NCBI RefSeq assembly: GCF_900199405.1 | Contig: NZ_LT963430.1 | Location: forward strand, 1,767,605-1,831,604 | Reading direction: 5' to 3' | Length of the DNA stretch: 64,000 nucleotides | From: Beduinella massiliensis | Lineage (GTDB): Bacteria > Bacillota > Clostridia > Christensenellales > Aristaeellaceae | Shown: piece after piece, positions 16,690 to 26,078 of the stretch | Numbering within the stretch: position 1 is the stretch's first letter | Layout: each line of letters opens with the position of its first letter | Position numbers and translations under genes: made by a program | The notes under the pieces: generated by a model | Told to the model about the DNA's origin: nothing | Seen by the model: only the letters and a program-made list of their open reading frames with translations | Databases searched by the model: none

Positions 16690-17368
16690 AATTCTCATCG
16701 TCGAGGACGACCGGTACATCTCCGGCTTTACCGCCGTCTCCCTGCGCAAGGAGGGCTATGAGGTATTCGTGGCGGAATCCGCGAGCGAGGGCCTCTTCCT
16801 GTTCGCGTCCCATCATCCGCACATCGTGCTGCTGGATTTGGGGCTGCCTGACAGGGATGGTCTGGAGGTTCTGAGCGAGATACGCCGGGGCGGCGGCACC
16901 CCGGTGCTGGTGGTTTCGGCCCGGGGACAGGAGCGCGAAAAAGTCGCCGCGCTCGACGCGGGCGCGGACGATTACATCACCAAGCCCTTTTTCATGGGCG
17001 AGCTCATGGCGCGCATTCGCGTCGTGGAGCGGAAGATGGACAAGGGGCAGCCTCAGGAGGGGGAAGTCCGCTTTCAGTGCGATGCGCTGACGGTCGATTA
17101 CGAGCGCCGTCTCGTGTTGGTGGACGGCTGCGAAGTGCACCTGACCCCGATCGAATATAAGCTGCTGTTGCTGCTCATCGCCAATCGGGGCAAGGTGCTT
17201 ACCCACGGCTACATCGTCCGCCAGATCTGGGGCTATGAAGAGAGCGGAGATACGAAGAGCGTGCGCGTCTTCATGGCGAGCCTGCGGCGAAAGATTGAAA
17301 ACGACACGGCGAACCCACGCTTTATCCTGACGGAGGTGGGCGTCGGATATCGCTTCGCGGCTGAATAA
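16673..17368 (+). CDS. KdpE-like response regulator (OmpR class)
   Basis: A 231-residue regulator. The receiver domain (1-120) has the phosphorylation Asp55 in VLLDLGLPD and the conserved Lys in ITKPF. Residues about 130-231 form a winged-helix DNA-binding domain (LTPIEYKLLLLL, TRSVRVFMASLRRK-like region, GVGYRF). The ATG follows GGAGG and overlaps the kinase gene by 17 bases, so the pair is translationally coupled. The likely target is its own operon or other potassium genes, but no operator was identified. Confidence 0.93.
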   Translation: MQAGFKILIVEDDRYISGFTAVSLRKEGYEVFVAESASEGLFLFASHHPHIVLLDLGLPDRDGLEVLSEIRRGGGTPVLVVSARGQEREKVAALDAGADDYITKPFFMGELMARIRVVERKMDKGQPQEGEVRFQCDALTVDYERRLVLVDGCEVHLTPIEYKLLLLLIANRGKVLTHGYIVRQIWGYEESGDTKSVRVFMASLRRKIENDTANPRFILTEVGVGYRFAAE

Positions 17369-17435
17369 ACGGGGCGGTCATTCCGATGAGGGGCCGCTTA
17401 AATGTTGCCCGGACGTTGCTTTTTATGGAGCGCTC

Positions 17436-20400
17436 GTGTTAAAATGGATAAAACACGCGGAGGAAGACTGCGGGGACGCCGGCCTGGCGGAAAGGACGGA
17501 TGGAGCGGTGAAAAGACGGATGGAGAGCGGATACTCCCTGAAGTTCGCCCCAAATAGAGGCACGAAAGACGCGGCGGACATCGAGGTAAATCTTCTCGAA
17601 CTGCTCAATCGGAACATTCCAGGCGGCATCATGGGCGGATACCTGCAGGAGGGATTTCCGCTTTTTTGCGTTAACGACTACATGCTCAAGCATTTGGGCT
17701 TCACTTACGAGGAATTCGTCGAGGACATCGGCGGAATGGTCATCAACTGCATGCACCCGGAGGATCGTCCGCGGATCGACGAGGCCGTCGCCGAAGCGTT
17801 TTCGCGGGGCGACGAGTACGAGGTCCAGTACCGCATGCGCAAGAAGGACGGCAGCTATATCTGGGTCAATGACATCGGGCGCAAGGTCACGACGGACGCG
17901 GGGGAAGCGGTGTGCGTCAGCACCATCCGCGACATCACCCGCGCCATGCGGGCGGAGCAGGAGCTCAGGATGCGCGAGGAGCAGTTCCGCATCGCGGCGG
18001 TTTACGCGGGCAACATCATCTTTCAGTACGACCTGACGACCCGCGCTATCTATACGACGGAGGAAATCGCCAGGCGTTTTGGCGTGGCCTCCCGCGAGGA
18101 GGATATCCCCTACGCGGCGGTACGCCGGGGCGTCGTGTGCGCGGATTCCGCCGGGGAGTACATCCGATTGCACGAGCAGATGCTCGCGGGCGCGGACAAG
18201 GCGCAGGGAATCGTCCGCCTGCGGGACGCGGAGGGCGGATCAAGGGCGTATGAACTGACGCTGATCGCCGTGCCCAACGGCGTGGATAAGCCGGTGCGCG
18301 CGGTGGGCATCTATCGGGACGTGACCGGCGAACAGGAAAAGGAGCGGTATATCCGCGAGATAGAGCGCCAGCGGGCGTTGTACAGCTCGCTGTTTCAGTC
18401 GGCGGTGTGCGGCATCGTGCAGTACAAGCTCGCGGAAGACGGCGGCGTCACGTTTAAAAACGCCAATCAAGAGGCGATCCGCATCTTCGGCTACACGCCG
18501 GAGGCCTTTTGGCAGAAGGATCGCTGGATCCTCCAAAACCTGATCGACATCCGGGATCGTGCGCGCATAATGGACGAAATCGCCTCGATTCAAAAAGTCG
18601 GGGACAAACAGGCCTACGAATACAGGCTCCTCAGGCAGGACGGAACCTCGTGCTGGATCATCGGCACGGCGGAGCTGATGCGCGACGTGGACGACGAAAT
18701 CGTCATGCAGAGCGTATTTATGGACGTAGACCAGCGCAAGCGCGCGGAAATCGAGAACATCGAGCTGCTGCGCCGCAATCGCGCCAGCGACGAGCTGCTG
18801 CGTCTCGCGCTGTCGGGAACCGATATCTGCGACTTTACCTACTTCCCGCAGCAGCGGCGCGCGGAAATTCCGGAGAGAACCCGCAGACATTATCGCTGCC
18901 GGGCCGTCTATGAGCAGATGCCCGCAAGCTTTGCGCAGGACATGACTCTGGGAGAGGGCAGGGCCGATTACGACGGCATGTATGCGCGCATTCACGAGGG
19001 CGAGCGCACGGCGAGCGCGGAGTTTCGGATTCAGGCCTCAAATCGCTGGGTGCGGGTGACGCTTTCGACCGTCGAATACGACGGGACGGGCAAGCCGACG
19101 GTAACGGTAGGGCTGGTGGAGGACATCACCCGTCAGAAGGACGTGGAAACGGAGCGATCTGAGCTTTCACGTCTCAACGCGGACATCCTCTCTTCGCTCA
19201 ACGAACTGTTCTTTGGCGTCTACCGCATCGATCTGGCGAAGGGAACCATCCGCGCGATCCGCATGCCGGAAGGAGGGGAGCGGGTCGTAACCGCCACGGC
19301 GGAAACCCCTTACAGGGTGGAGGAAGTCGCGGCGCTCTACCATTCGGAGGAACGGATGGACTATTGCCGGGAGCACTCGCTTCAAAATCTGCGGGAGAAG
19401 AAGGCGCAGGGCGTCCGTTCCTTCACGGGCGAGTACCGCCGGGAACGCGGAAAAGAATACGGCTGGATCACCAGTACGGTATACCTGAACGGGCTTGGCG
19501 CGGGCAGCGATATCGCGATTCTGACGCTCATGGACGCGTCCGAGCACCGGCGTCAAAGCGACATCATCCAGGCGCTGGGCCGCGAGTACTACGCCTTGTA
19601 CTACGTCAACATGAATCGGGATCGCTACGAAATCCTTCGCTCCGACGGCGCTGTCGTTCGCTGCCTCAACGCGGGCCGTCAGGGCTGCTACAGCGAGCTG
19701 ATCCGCCAGTACGTCGCCCATTTTGTGCATCCCGAAGAGCGGAAAGAGATGGAAGCGTTTTTCGGCCTGGAGGAGTGCAGGCAGCGTTTCGGCACATCGG
19801 CGGGCGAGGGCAGCGCGCTTTACCGCAAGCTGCAGGCGGACGGCACCTACGCCTGGATGCAGGCGCGCATCGTCCTGAGCGAGGAAGAGGACGGCGTGCC
19901 CCGCCATCTGACGGTCGCCATCCGCAACGTGGACGAGAACATCCGAAAGGAGCTTGAGACCAAGCGCCTGCTCGAGGACGCTTTGAGGCGCGCGGAAAGC
20001 GCGAACGCAGCGAAGAGCGACTTCCTCTCGCGCATGTCGCACGACATCCGCACGCCGATGAACGCCATCGTCGGCATGACGGCGCTGGCGGGATCGTACC
20101 TGGGCGATCAGGAGCGCGTTCGCGACTGCCTGGACAAGATCGCGATTTCCAGCAGGCATTTGCTCGGGCTCATCAACGAAGTGCTGGATATGAGCAAGAT
20201 CGAGAGCGGGCGGGCGGAGCTGGACTTGAAGGACTTTAACCTTCGGCGTCTCGTGCAGGATGCCCTGACCATGATTCGGCCCGTCGCCGCAGACAAGCGG
20301 CAGGCGCTGAACGTAGAGATACGCGGCGTCGTGCACGAGGACGTAACCGGCGATGCCGTCAGGCTGGAGCAGGTGCTTGCAAACCTCCTGTCCAACGCCG

Positions 20401-21161
20401 TAAAGTACACGCCGGAGGGAGGAAAGATCGCCCTGGCACTGGAGGAAATCCCCGCCAAGGTGCCTTCGATCGGGCGATACGTTTTCACCGTGGAGGACAA
20501 CGGCATCGGCATGTCCGAAGAGTATGTCGCGCATATCTTCGAGCCGTTCAGCCGTGCGGACGATTCGCGCATCAGCCGGATTGCCGGGACGGGACTGGGG
20601 CTCACCATTACGCAGAACATCGTGCACATGATGGGCGGCGAAATTGGCGTACAAAGCCATTGGGGCGAAGGAACCCGCTTCACCGTTTCGTTGGGGCTGC
20701 GAATCGCCGCACAAACGGAGAAAACAAAAGGCGGGGAGGCGGCGAAAGGCGCCGCGCCCGACGGCGCGCAGGAATCGCGGCTCGACGGAAAGCGCGTGCT
20801 GGTCGTCGAGGACAACGAACTGAACATGGAGATCGCCACCGAGTTTTTAAAAATGGCAGGGGCGACGGTAGAGACGGCGAACGACGGGGAAGAGGCGGTA
20901 AAGGCCTTTGCTTCGCGCGCACCGGGCTATTATGATCTCATTTTGATGGACATTCAAATGCCTGTGATGAACGGTTACGAGGCTGCTCGGGCGATTCGCG
21001 CCCAACGGCGGCCGGACGCTTCGTCGATTCCGATCGTGGCGATGACGGCGGACGCCTTTACAGCGGACGTTCAGCGCGCCAAGGAGGCGGGGATGAACGC
21101 GCACATCGCCAAGCCGATCGAGATGGACCAGCTGTTCGCGGTGCTCAGGGAGGTAATCTAA
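17436..21161 (+). CDS. Large soluble PAS-rich hybrid histidine kinase with C-terminal receiver
   Basis: About 1241 residues with no membrane segment, so a cytoplasmic sensor. The N-terminal 830 residues hold a chain of about six PAS-like modules; the clearest are near 60-165 (PEDRPRIDEAV, DITRAM) and 310-440. HisKA follows with SHDIRTPMNAIVG (His near 869), then HATPase (NAVKYTPEGG, EDNGIGM, GTGLGL) and a receiver from about 1115 with phospho-Asp in LILMDIQMPVMNG near 1171. The signal and output are unknown; no response regulator follows. The start is uncertain: GTG 17436 has GGAG five bases ahead, but TTGCTT-18-TAAAAT (17416-17445) overlaps it, so GTG 17508 is possible. Confidence 0.9.
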   Translation: MLKWIKHAEEDCGDAGLAERTDGAVKRRMESGYSLKFAPNRGTKDAADIEVNLLELLNRNIPGGIMGGYLQEGFPLFCVNDYMLKHLGFTYEEFVEDIGGMVINCMHPEDRPRIDEAVAEAFSRGDEYEVQYRMRKKDGSYIWVNDIGRKVTTDAGEAVCVSTIRDITRAMRAEQELRMREEQFRIAAVYAGNIIFQYDLTTRAIYTTEEIARRFGVASREEDIPYAAVRRGVVCADSAGEYIRLHEQMLAGADKAQGIVRLRDAEGGSRAYELTLIAVPNGVDKPVRAVGIYRDVTGEQEKERYIREIERQRALYSSLFQSAVCGIVQYKLAEDGGVTFKNANQEAIRIFGYTPEAFWQKDRWILQNLIDIRDRARIMDEIASIQKVGDKQAYEYRLLRQDGTSCWIIGTAELMRDVDDEIVMQSVFMDVDQRKRAEIENIELLRRNRASDELLRLALSGTDICDFTYFPQQRRAEIPERTRRHYRCRAVYEQMPASFAQDMTLGEGRADYDGMYARIHEGERTASAEFRIQASNRWVRVTLSTVEYDGTGKPTVTVGLVEDITRQKDVETERSELSRLNADILSSLNELFFGVYRIDLAKGTIRAIRMPEGGERVVTATAETPYRVEEVAALYHSEERMDYCREHSLQNLREKKAQGVRSFTGEYRRERGKEYGWITSTVYLNGLGAGSDIAILTLMDASEHRRQSDIIQALGREYYALYYVNMNRDRYEILRSDGAVVRCLNAGRQGCYSELIRQYVAHFVHPEERKEMEAFFGLEECRQRFGTSAGEGSALYRKLQADGTYAWMQARIVLSEEEDGVPRHLTVAIRNVDENIRKELETKRLLEDALRRAESANAAKSDFLSRMSHDIRTPMNAIVGMTALAGSYLGDQERVRDCLDKIAISSRHLLGLINEVLDMSKIESGRAELDLKDFNLRRLVQDALTMIRPVAADKRQALNVEIRGVVHEDVTGDAVRLEQVLANLLSNAVKYTPEGGKIALALEEIPAKVPSIGRYVFTVEDNGIGMSEEYVAHIFEPFSRADDSRISRIAGTGLGLTITQNIVHMMGGEIGVQSHWGEGTRFTVSLGLRIAAQTEKTKGGEAAKGAAPDGAQESRLDGKRVLVVEDNELNMEIATEFLKMAGATVETANDGEEAVKAFASRAPGYYDLILMDIQMPVMNGYEAARAIRAQRRPDASSIPIVAMTADAFTADVQRAKEAGMNAHIAKPIEMDQLFAVLREVI

Positions 21162-21181
21162 ACGGCAGGAAAGATAAAAAG

Positions 21182-21216
21182 GACCGGACGCCGATCGCAA
21201 GGAACGGCGTCCGGTC
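21182..21216. terminator. Bidirectional terminator between the hybrid kinase gene and bioY
   Basis: A perfect 12-pair stem (GACCGGACGCCG/CGGCGTCCGGTC) with an 11-base loop. TCTTGTT follows on the plus strand and CTTTTTATC on the minus strand, so it can serve both convergent genes. Confidence 0.75.
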
Positions 21217-21221
21217 TCTTG

Positions 21222-21755
21222 TTATCCGCGCAGCATAGGCGTTTTTGCGAGGCGCAGGGCAAGGCCCGCCGCCAGCGCGATCTTGATCGCGTCGCCCGGC
21301 AGGAAGGGGAAGACGCAATAACTCAGGCTCGTGATCAGATCGAGGTGGGCGATGAACATGAACCAGAGCGTGCCCAGCGCGTAGCAGGCAATCGTGCCCA
21401 GCGCCATGCCCGCGCAAAGCCGCCAGAAGGAATAGCCGAATCGTTCGCGCCACAGACCGCCGACGGCCGCCGCCAGGACGTAGCCCACGATGTAGCCGCC
21501 TGTCTTTCCGAAGAGTACGGCGGGCCCTGCGCCCATGCCGGTGAAGACGGGCACGCCGATAAGACCGAGCAATGCGTAGACCGCCATGCTGACCGCGCCG
21601 TATTTCGCGCCCAGCAGCACGCCGCACAGGTGTACGGAGAAGAGTGCAAGGTTGAGCGGTATCATCGGCAGGGGAATTTGAATCTGCGAACAGACGGCGG
21701 TCAGCGCGGCAAACAGGGCGGCAAGGGTGAGCTTACGAACTTTTGTGCTGTGCAT
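21222..21755 (-). CDS. bioY: BioY biotin transporter substrate-binding subunit
   Basis: A 177-residue protein with about six membrane helices and the BioY signature (KLTLAALFAALTAVCSQI, FGKTGGYIVGYVLAA). It is the S-component that binds biotin, alone or with a shared energy-coupling (ECF) module. No ECF or biotin synthesis genes are nearby. Upstream is a consensus promoter overlapped by a BirA-like dyad, so repression by biotin is expected. Confidence 0.95.
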   Translation of the reverse strand: MHSTKVRKLTLAALFAALTAVCSQIQIPLPMIPLNLALFSVHLCGVLLGAKYGAVSMAVYALLGLIGVPVFTGMGAGPAVLFGKTGGYIVGYVLAAAVGGLWRERFGYSFWRLCAGMALGTIACYALGTLWFMFIAHLDLITSLSYCVFPFLPGDAIKIALAAGLALRLAKTPMLRG

Positions 21756-21767
21756 AGGCGGCTCCTT

Positions 21768-21819
21768 TTGTAAACTTTCTATCTTTTAATAGTATACATT
21801 TGACAAACGAATATGTCAA
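21768..21819 (-). promoter_or_regulatory. bioY promoter with candidate BirA operator
   Basis: Minus strand TTGACA (21819-21814), 17-base spacer, TATACT (21796-21791). Overlapping the -10 and start site is the dyad TTGTAAAC-N16-GTATACAT (21768-21799), one mismatch from the symmetric biotin-operator pattern. Confidence 0.7.
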
Positions 21820-21844
21820 CTGAATTCAAAAATCAAGTTTACGT

Positions 21845-22336
21845 TTAATTCAGGAGAAGGACGCCCAGGTTCAGGTAGCACGCGAAAGCCGTCCACAGCA
21901 GATAAGGAACCTGTAAAAGCGCGGCGAACGAATCCACGCGCAGGAAGCATTCCAGCATCGCGAGCACCAGGAAGAGCAGGATGCACAGTTCCCAAAAGGC
22001 GAGACCATAGGAACGCATGCGGAAGAAAAAGAACACCCACGCGGCGTTGAAGAGCAGCTGCAGGCCGGTCACAGCGAGCGCGGCGCGGCGGATGGGCGAG
22101 CGGCTTTCGTAGACGATCGAGAGCGAAACGGCCATCAGCGCGTAGAGAACCGTCCAGACGACGCCGAAGAGCGGAGCGGGCGGGGCGAGCGGCGGGAGGG
22201 CAAGGGTACGATAGACGCCGAAGTGGCCCAGCGCCAGCAGCGTTGCGATAAGTCCGGTGCCCAGGCATACCGCGAGCGCGCCATAGAGCGTGGGCAGGGC
22301 GATGACGCGATTGCCGGGAAGTCGTATCGTCTTCAT
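21845..22336 (-). CDS. tspO: TspO/MBR-family membrane protein
   Basis: A 163-residue protein with five predicted membrane helices and TspO landmarks: LPPLAPPAPLFGVVWTVLY near residue 50, FNAAWVFFFF in the middle and LWTAFACYLN at the end. Family members bind tetrapyrroles and tryptophan-like ligands; the role here is unknown. ATG 22336 has AGGGAGGAAGAG before it and overlaps the stop codon of the small upstream gene by four bases (ATGA), so the two are coupled. Confidence 0.9.
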   Translation of the reverse strand: MKTIRLPGNRVIALPTLYGALAVCLGTGLIATLLALGHFGVYRTLALPPLAPPAPLFGVVWTVLYALMAVSLSIVYESRSPIRRAALAVTGLQLLFNAAWVFFFFRMRSYGLAFWELCILLFLVLAMLECFLRVDSFAALLQVPYLLWTAFACYLNLGVLLLN

Positions 22337-22509
22337 TCTCTTCCTCCCTTCGGAGCGCCGTCCGCAAAGCTTTGAAGGGCGCAGAGCGATTGAATCTCCT
22401 GCGCGTGCTGGCGAATGCGGCGCTGCATGGCCGCGGAAAGGCCCGAATAGAACCCGCGGGCCTCGGGACATTCCGAAAGAAGCTGATCCAAATTGCGGTA
22501 AAAACTCAT
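22333..22509 (-). CDS. Small conserved protein of 58 residues upstream of tspO
   Basis: ATG 22509 is preceded by GAGGTGATCGC, a strong ribosome site, and the stop overlaps the tspO start. The sequence (MSFYRNLDQLLSECPEARGF, then a helical region with AMQRRIRQHAQEIQS and ALQSFAD) resembles short Clostridia proteins of unknown function that carry a similar FYxxL and QxRAxxI pattern. It is soluble and mostly helical. I recognise no activity. Confidence 0.7.
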   Translation of the reverse strand: MSFYRNLDQLLSECPEARGFYSGLSAAMQRRIRQHAQEIQSLCALQSFADGAPKGGRE

Positions 22510-22631
22510 GCGATCACCTCGTCTATGAGGATGCGCCAAAAACACGCGCAATATCCGTCGATTTGCGTGACAGAATGCGGATGGGCTGGTATAATGAAAG
22601 GCGACATTTTCACGATGGGAGTTTTCATGCC

Positions 22632-23546
22632 ATGGCGGATATCGTGCTCCGTGCGGCGGTGTTTTTGATCATCGTCGCGCTTGGTTATGTCCTTAAAAGG
22701 CTTGGGATGTTCGGCAAGACGGACTTTCGGATCGTCTCTAAAATCGTGATGAACGTGACGCTGCCCGGCGCGGTCGTCGCGGCATTCGTGACGGCGGCGC
22801 GCGATCCGTCCCTGTTCGTCATCGTACCGCTGGGCATCGCGGCCAATCTTCTGGCATTTTTGACGGCGTTCGTCTTCTCGCGCCGCATGGATCGCACAGA
22901 GCGCATCTTTTACATGATGAACGTTCCTGGCTACAACATCGGCTGCGCGACGCTTCCCTTCGCCCAGGGATTTTTGGGCGCGGCCGGAGTCGTTGCGACC
23001 TGCATGTTCGACACGGGGAACGCGGTGATGGTCGCGGGCGGAACCTACGCGATTACCTCTGCGGCGATCGGGGAGCGCAGCGAACCCGTGGTCAAGACGA
23101 TTGTGAAGAAGCTTTTTTCGTCCGTTCTGTTCGACACGTATTTCGTCGTCTTTTTGATGATGGTCTTTCAAATTCGCATTCCTACGCCCGTCGCCCGGCT
23201 GTCGGAAACGATCGGCGCGGCCAACGGCTTTCTTGCGATGTTCATGATCGGCATGATGCTCGAATTTCCCGAAAATATGCCGCAGCTTCTGCGCGCCGTG
23301 CGCACGCTGCTGCTGCGCTACGGACTTGCGATCGTGCTGTCGCTCGCTTGCTACTTCCTGCTGCCCTTTGATTTGATGATTCGTCAGGCGGTAGTGCTGG
23401 CGCTCTTTTCGCCCGTATCGACGATCGCGCCTGTGTATACGGACAAGTTGGGGGGCGACGCGGCGCTTGCGGGGATGACCAACTCCGTCTCGATTCCGAT
23501 CAGCCTGCTCATCATGACGGGCCTGCTGATCGCCTTTGGCGGTTGA
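22632..23546 (+). CDS. AEC-family (auxin efflux carrier-like) transporter
   Basis: A 304-residue protein with about ten membrane helices in the two inverted halves of the AEC fold (TLPGAVVAAF, then PGYNIGCATLPF and SPVSTIAPVYT). Bacterial relatives move malate, other organic anions or amino acids; substrate unknown. ATG 22632 matches the start of relatives; the ribosome site (GGGAG about eleven bases upstream) is ordinary to weak. It stands alone between the divergent tspO pair and thymidine kinase. Confidence 0.88.
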   Translation: MADIVLRAAVFLIIVALGYVLKRLGMFGKTDFRIVSKIVMNVTLPGAVVAAFVTAARDPSLFVIVPLGIAANLLAFLTAFVFSRRMDRTERIFYMMNVPGYNIGCATLPFAQGFLGAAGVVATCMFDTGNAVMVAGGTYAITSAAIGERSEPVVKTIVKKLFSSVLFDTYFVVFLMMVFQIRIPTPVARLSETIGAANGFLAMFMIGMMLEFPENMPQLLRAVRTLLLRYGLAIVLSLACYFLLPFDLMIRQAVVLALFSPVSTIAPVYTDKLGGDAALAGMTNSVSIPISLLIMTGLLIAFGG

Positions 23547-23583
23547 CGGGGAGAAAACCACAAAAAATGAGGGGTTGTAAGGC

Positions 23584-24162
23584 ATGGCAAAACTGTATTT
23601 TCGGTACGGCGCGATGGGCTCGAGCAAGACGGCGAACGCGATCATGGTTCGCTACAACTACGTGGAGCGCGGTCAGCGCGTGCTGATGCTCAAGCCGAGG
23701 CTGGACAACCGGGATGGGGATATCGTCGTGCGCTCGCGCTGCGGTCTGGAGGCACAGTGTGCGTTCGTGGAGGACCTGGATCAGATCGACGTCAAGGCAT
23801 ATCACTGCGTGATCGTGGACGAAGCGCAGTTCCTCACCAAGGCGCAGGTGGAACGGCTGGTTTTCATCGTGGACGAGCTTGGCGTGCCGGTGATCGCCTA
23901 CGGCCTGCGCGCGGACTTTCAGGGCAACCTGTTCGAGGGCAGCCTGTGGCTGATGGCCTGGGCTGACACGATCGAGGAGGTGAAGACCATCTGCTGGTGC
24001 GGCCACAAGGCGACGTTCAACGCGCGCGTACAGGATGGGCGCGTCGTCAAGGAGGGCGACCAGATTTTGCTGGGCGGCAGCAGTCAATATGTCAGCCTGT
24101 GCCGCAGGCATTGGGCAAAGGGACAGCTGGGACCGTTCAAAGAGCTGCATATGGAAGACTGA
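23584..24162 (+). CDS. tdk: Thymidine kinase
   Basis: A 192-residue type II thymidine kinase, phosphorylating thymidine with ATP for salvage. It shows the P-loop GAMGSSKT, the DEAQF motif that follows the Walker B strand, and the zinc lasso with CWCG and a later Cys (SLCRRH). Length is typical. GGGGTTGTAAGGC precedes the ATG, and a strong terminator follows directly. Confidence 0.97.
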   Translation: MAKLYFRYGAMGSSKTANAIMVRYNYVERGQRVLMLKPRLDNRDGDIVVRSRCGLEAQCAFVEDLDQIDVKAYHCVIVDEAQFLTKAQVERLVFIVDELGVPVIAYGLRADFQGNLFEGSLWLMAWADTIEEVKTICWCGHKATFNARVQDGRVVKEGDQILLGGSSQYVSLCRRHWAKGQLGPFKELHMED

Positions 24163-24176
24163 AAAACGGGCAAAAA

Positions 24177-24208
24177 GCCGGGGAATCACAAGATTTCCCG
24201 GCTTTTTT
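24177..24208 (+). terminator. Terminator after tdk
   Basis: Eleven-pair stem GCCGGGGAATC/GATTTCCCGGC with an ACAA-type loop and six T. Confidence 0.9.
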
Positions 24209-24278
24209 GTGTGGATGGAAGGGGAAAGGGCGTCGGAAGACGAAAAAGGGGAGTGTCTCGGGAAGAAGGGGTGTTGTC

Positions 24279-26078
24279 ATGAACGAACACAAGCGGGAAC
24301 GCAGCGGCGGCGTATCGCTGAAAAGCCAGCTGCTTACCATCGTTTTTCTAATCCTTTTGCTCATTGCGGTCGCCGTGGCCGGCACGATGCGTCTGGCGGG
24401 CGAGTACGTCATGCAGGAGCAGAACGACATCAATCGCGCGGAATACACGCGCATTGCAAACCTGCTGTCGATCAAAAACGGCACCATCCAATCGCTGATG
24501 GATACGATTTCTTACCTGAATTCCATACGAAGCACGCTGAGCACGAAGCAGCGCTATACGCTCGATTCGGACGAGGATCTGTTCCTGAGCATCCTCTGCT
24601 CGTACAGCTACCTGGAAAAAGGGATCGAAAACGTCGTCGTGGTGAACGATCAGGAATCCAAGCGCTATGTGTATCAATTTTACCCCGAGATTGAGGCATA
24701 TCAGCGTATGATCGACGAGGCGGCGCAAAACCCCGGCTATTCGGATTGGGATTACGTCTCGGGCAAGCGCCTGTTTACGATCTCCGCGCCGATTTACAAA
24801 CAGGAGATGACGCAGTCCTTTGCCCGACGAGCCGAGGCGGAAGGCACCTGCATCTTCTTCATGGATATGGATGCGCTCGAAGAAGAACTGGGGCTGCACG
24901 CGCAGAAAGCCTCTAAATTCATGCTCGTCAACGAGGAAGGAAAGGTGCTCTCCGATACGAAGGGGATCGAGCCCGAGCTGTGCGAACTGGCCTCTGCCCT
25001 TGCGATGGAGCAGCCGCGTGAACAGACGAAGCGGGTGAACGTCGATGGGCAGGAATACGCGGTCTACGCCAATACGCCGGACGGCATGAGCTGGCGCATC
25101 ATCGGCTTTGCGCCGGTGTCCTACCTGGGCGGCATTCTGGAACACACGGCAGGACCGATCCTCTCGGTGTGGCTTGTCGTGACGCTCCTGATCGTCCTGC
25201 TCGTCGTGCTGATGTTTTCAAGTCTTTACGGCTTTATCAGACGGCTTACCGCCCACATGGAGCTCATCAAACAGGGCGTGTGGAATCAGGGGATGGAAAG
25301 GGGGAAGCAGCGGGAATTTATGGCCATCAGCGAGGGCTTTGACAGCATGATGCAGCGCATCAGTGCTCTTTCCAAGCAAAATATGGACATTCAGAAAAAG
25401 CTGCTGGAGGAAGAGATCGACAAGCGGCAGACACGGCTGCTCGCGCTGCAGGCGCAAATCAACCCGCATTTTCTGTACAATACGCTGGAGTGCATGAAGT
25501 CCATCGGCGTTTGCTATGGGGTGGAGGAGGTGCAGGTGATCGCCGAGGCGCTGGCCTACATGTTCCGCTACAGCATCAAGGGCGCCAATATCGTACAGGT
25601 AAGCGACGAGCTGACCTGCGTGAAGAGCTACATGGCGATTCAGAACGTGCGCTACAGCGGGAGGTTCGCTCTGCAGGTAGAGACGGACGCGCGCGCGGAA
25701 CAGGCGCTCATGCCGAAGATGCTGTTGCAGCCGCTCGTCGAGAACGCCCTGCGGCACGGACTGGAGGAGAGGCCGGGAGAAGGATGCGTTTGGCTGAGCC
25801 TCAGCTGTGACGGTGCGGGCAATATGCTGGTCAAAGTACAGGACGACGGCATCGGCATGGAAAAGAGCCGGTTGGAGCGTTTGCGGGACCAGCTCAATCA
25901 TCCGGGCAGCGTGAGCGATGCACACAGCGATTCGCTGGGGCTGATGAACGTGCGGGAGCGCCTGGCGCTCTACTATGGGGAGCGTGCTTCCATGCAGATC
26001 ACAAGCGAGCGCGGACGGGGAACCTGCGTGCTGATGCGCATTCCGGCAGAGATGGAGGGAACGGCATGTATCGCGTGA
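24279..26078 (+). CDS. YesM-like membrane sensor histidine kinase
   Basis: A 599-residue kinase of the LytS/YesM class. A membrane helix at about 18-38 and another at about 290-315 enclose an external sensor of about 250 residues, followed by HAMP. The His_kinase domain carries INPHFLYNTLE (His397), and the HATPase domain shows LVENALRHGLEE and QDDGIGM. ATG 24279 has AAGGGG before it. The gene overlaps the AraC-type regulator, and ABC sugar-transporter genes follow. Such kinases usually sense an extracellular sugar and induce its uptake system. Confidence 0.94.
   Translation: MNEHKRERSGGVSLKSQLLTIVFLILLLIAVAVAGTMRLAGEYVMQEQNDINRAEYTRIANLLSIKNGTIQSLMDTISYLNSIRSTLSTKQRYTLDSDEDLFLSILCSYSYLEKGIENVVVVNDQESKRYVYQFYPEIEAYQRMIDEAAQNPGYSDWDYVSGKRLFTISAPIYKQEMTQSFARRAEAEGTCIFFMDMDALEEELGLHAQKASKFMLVNEEGKVLSDTKGIEPELCELASALAMEQPREQTKRVNVDGQEYAVYANTPDGMSWRIIGFAPVSYLGGILEHTAGPILSVWLVVTLLIVLLVVLMFSSLYGFIRRLTAHMELIKQGVWNQGMERGKQREFMAISEGFDSMMQRISALSKQNMDIQKKLLEEEIDKRQTRLLALQAQINPHFLYNTLECMKSIGVCYGVEEVQVIAEALAYMFRYSIKGANIVQVSDELTCVKSYMAIQNVRYSGRFALQVETDARAEQALMPKMLLQPLVENALRHGLEERPGEGCVWLSLSCDGAGNMLVKVQDDGIGMEKSRLERLRDQLNHPGSVSDAHSDSLGLMNVRERLALYYGERASMQITSERGRGTCVLMRIPAEMEGTACIA

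Noticed and set aside
19167-20714. 515-codon minus-strand open frame inside the hybrid kinase gene
   Set aside because: Lies opposite the kinase and PAS domains and shows no domain of its own.
22333-22551. Longer version of the small gene before tspO starting at 22551
   Set aside because: The ATG at 22509 has a strong GAGGTGATCGC site and the upstream extension looks like leader sequence.
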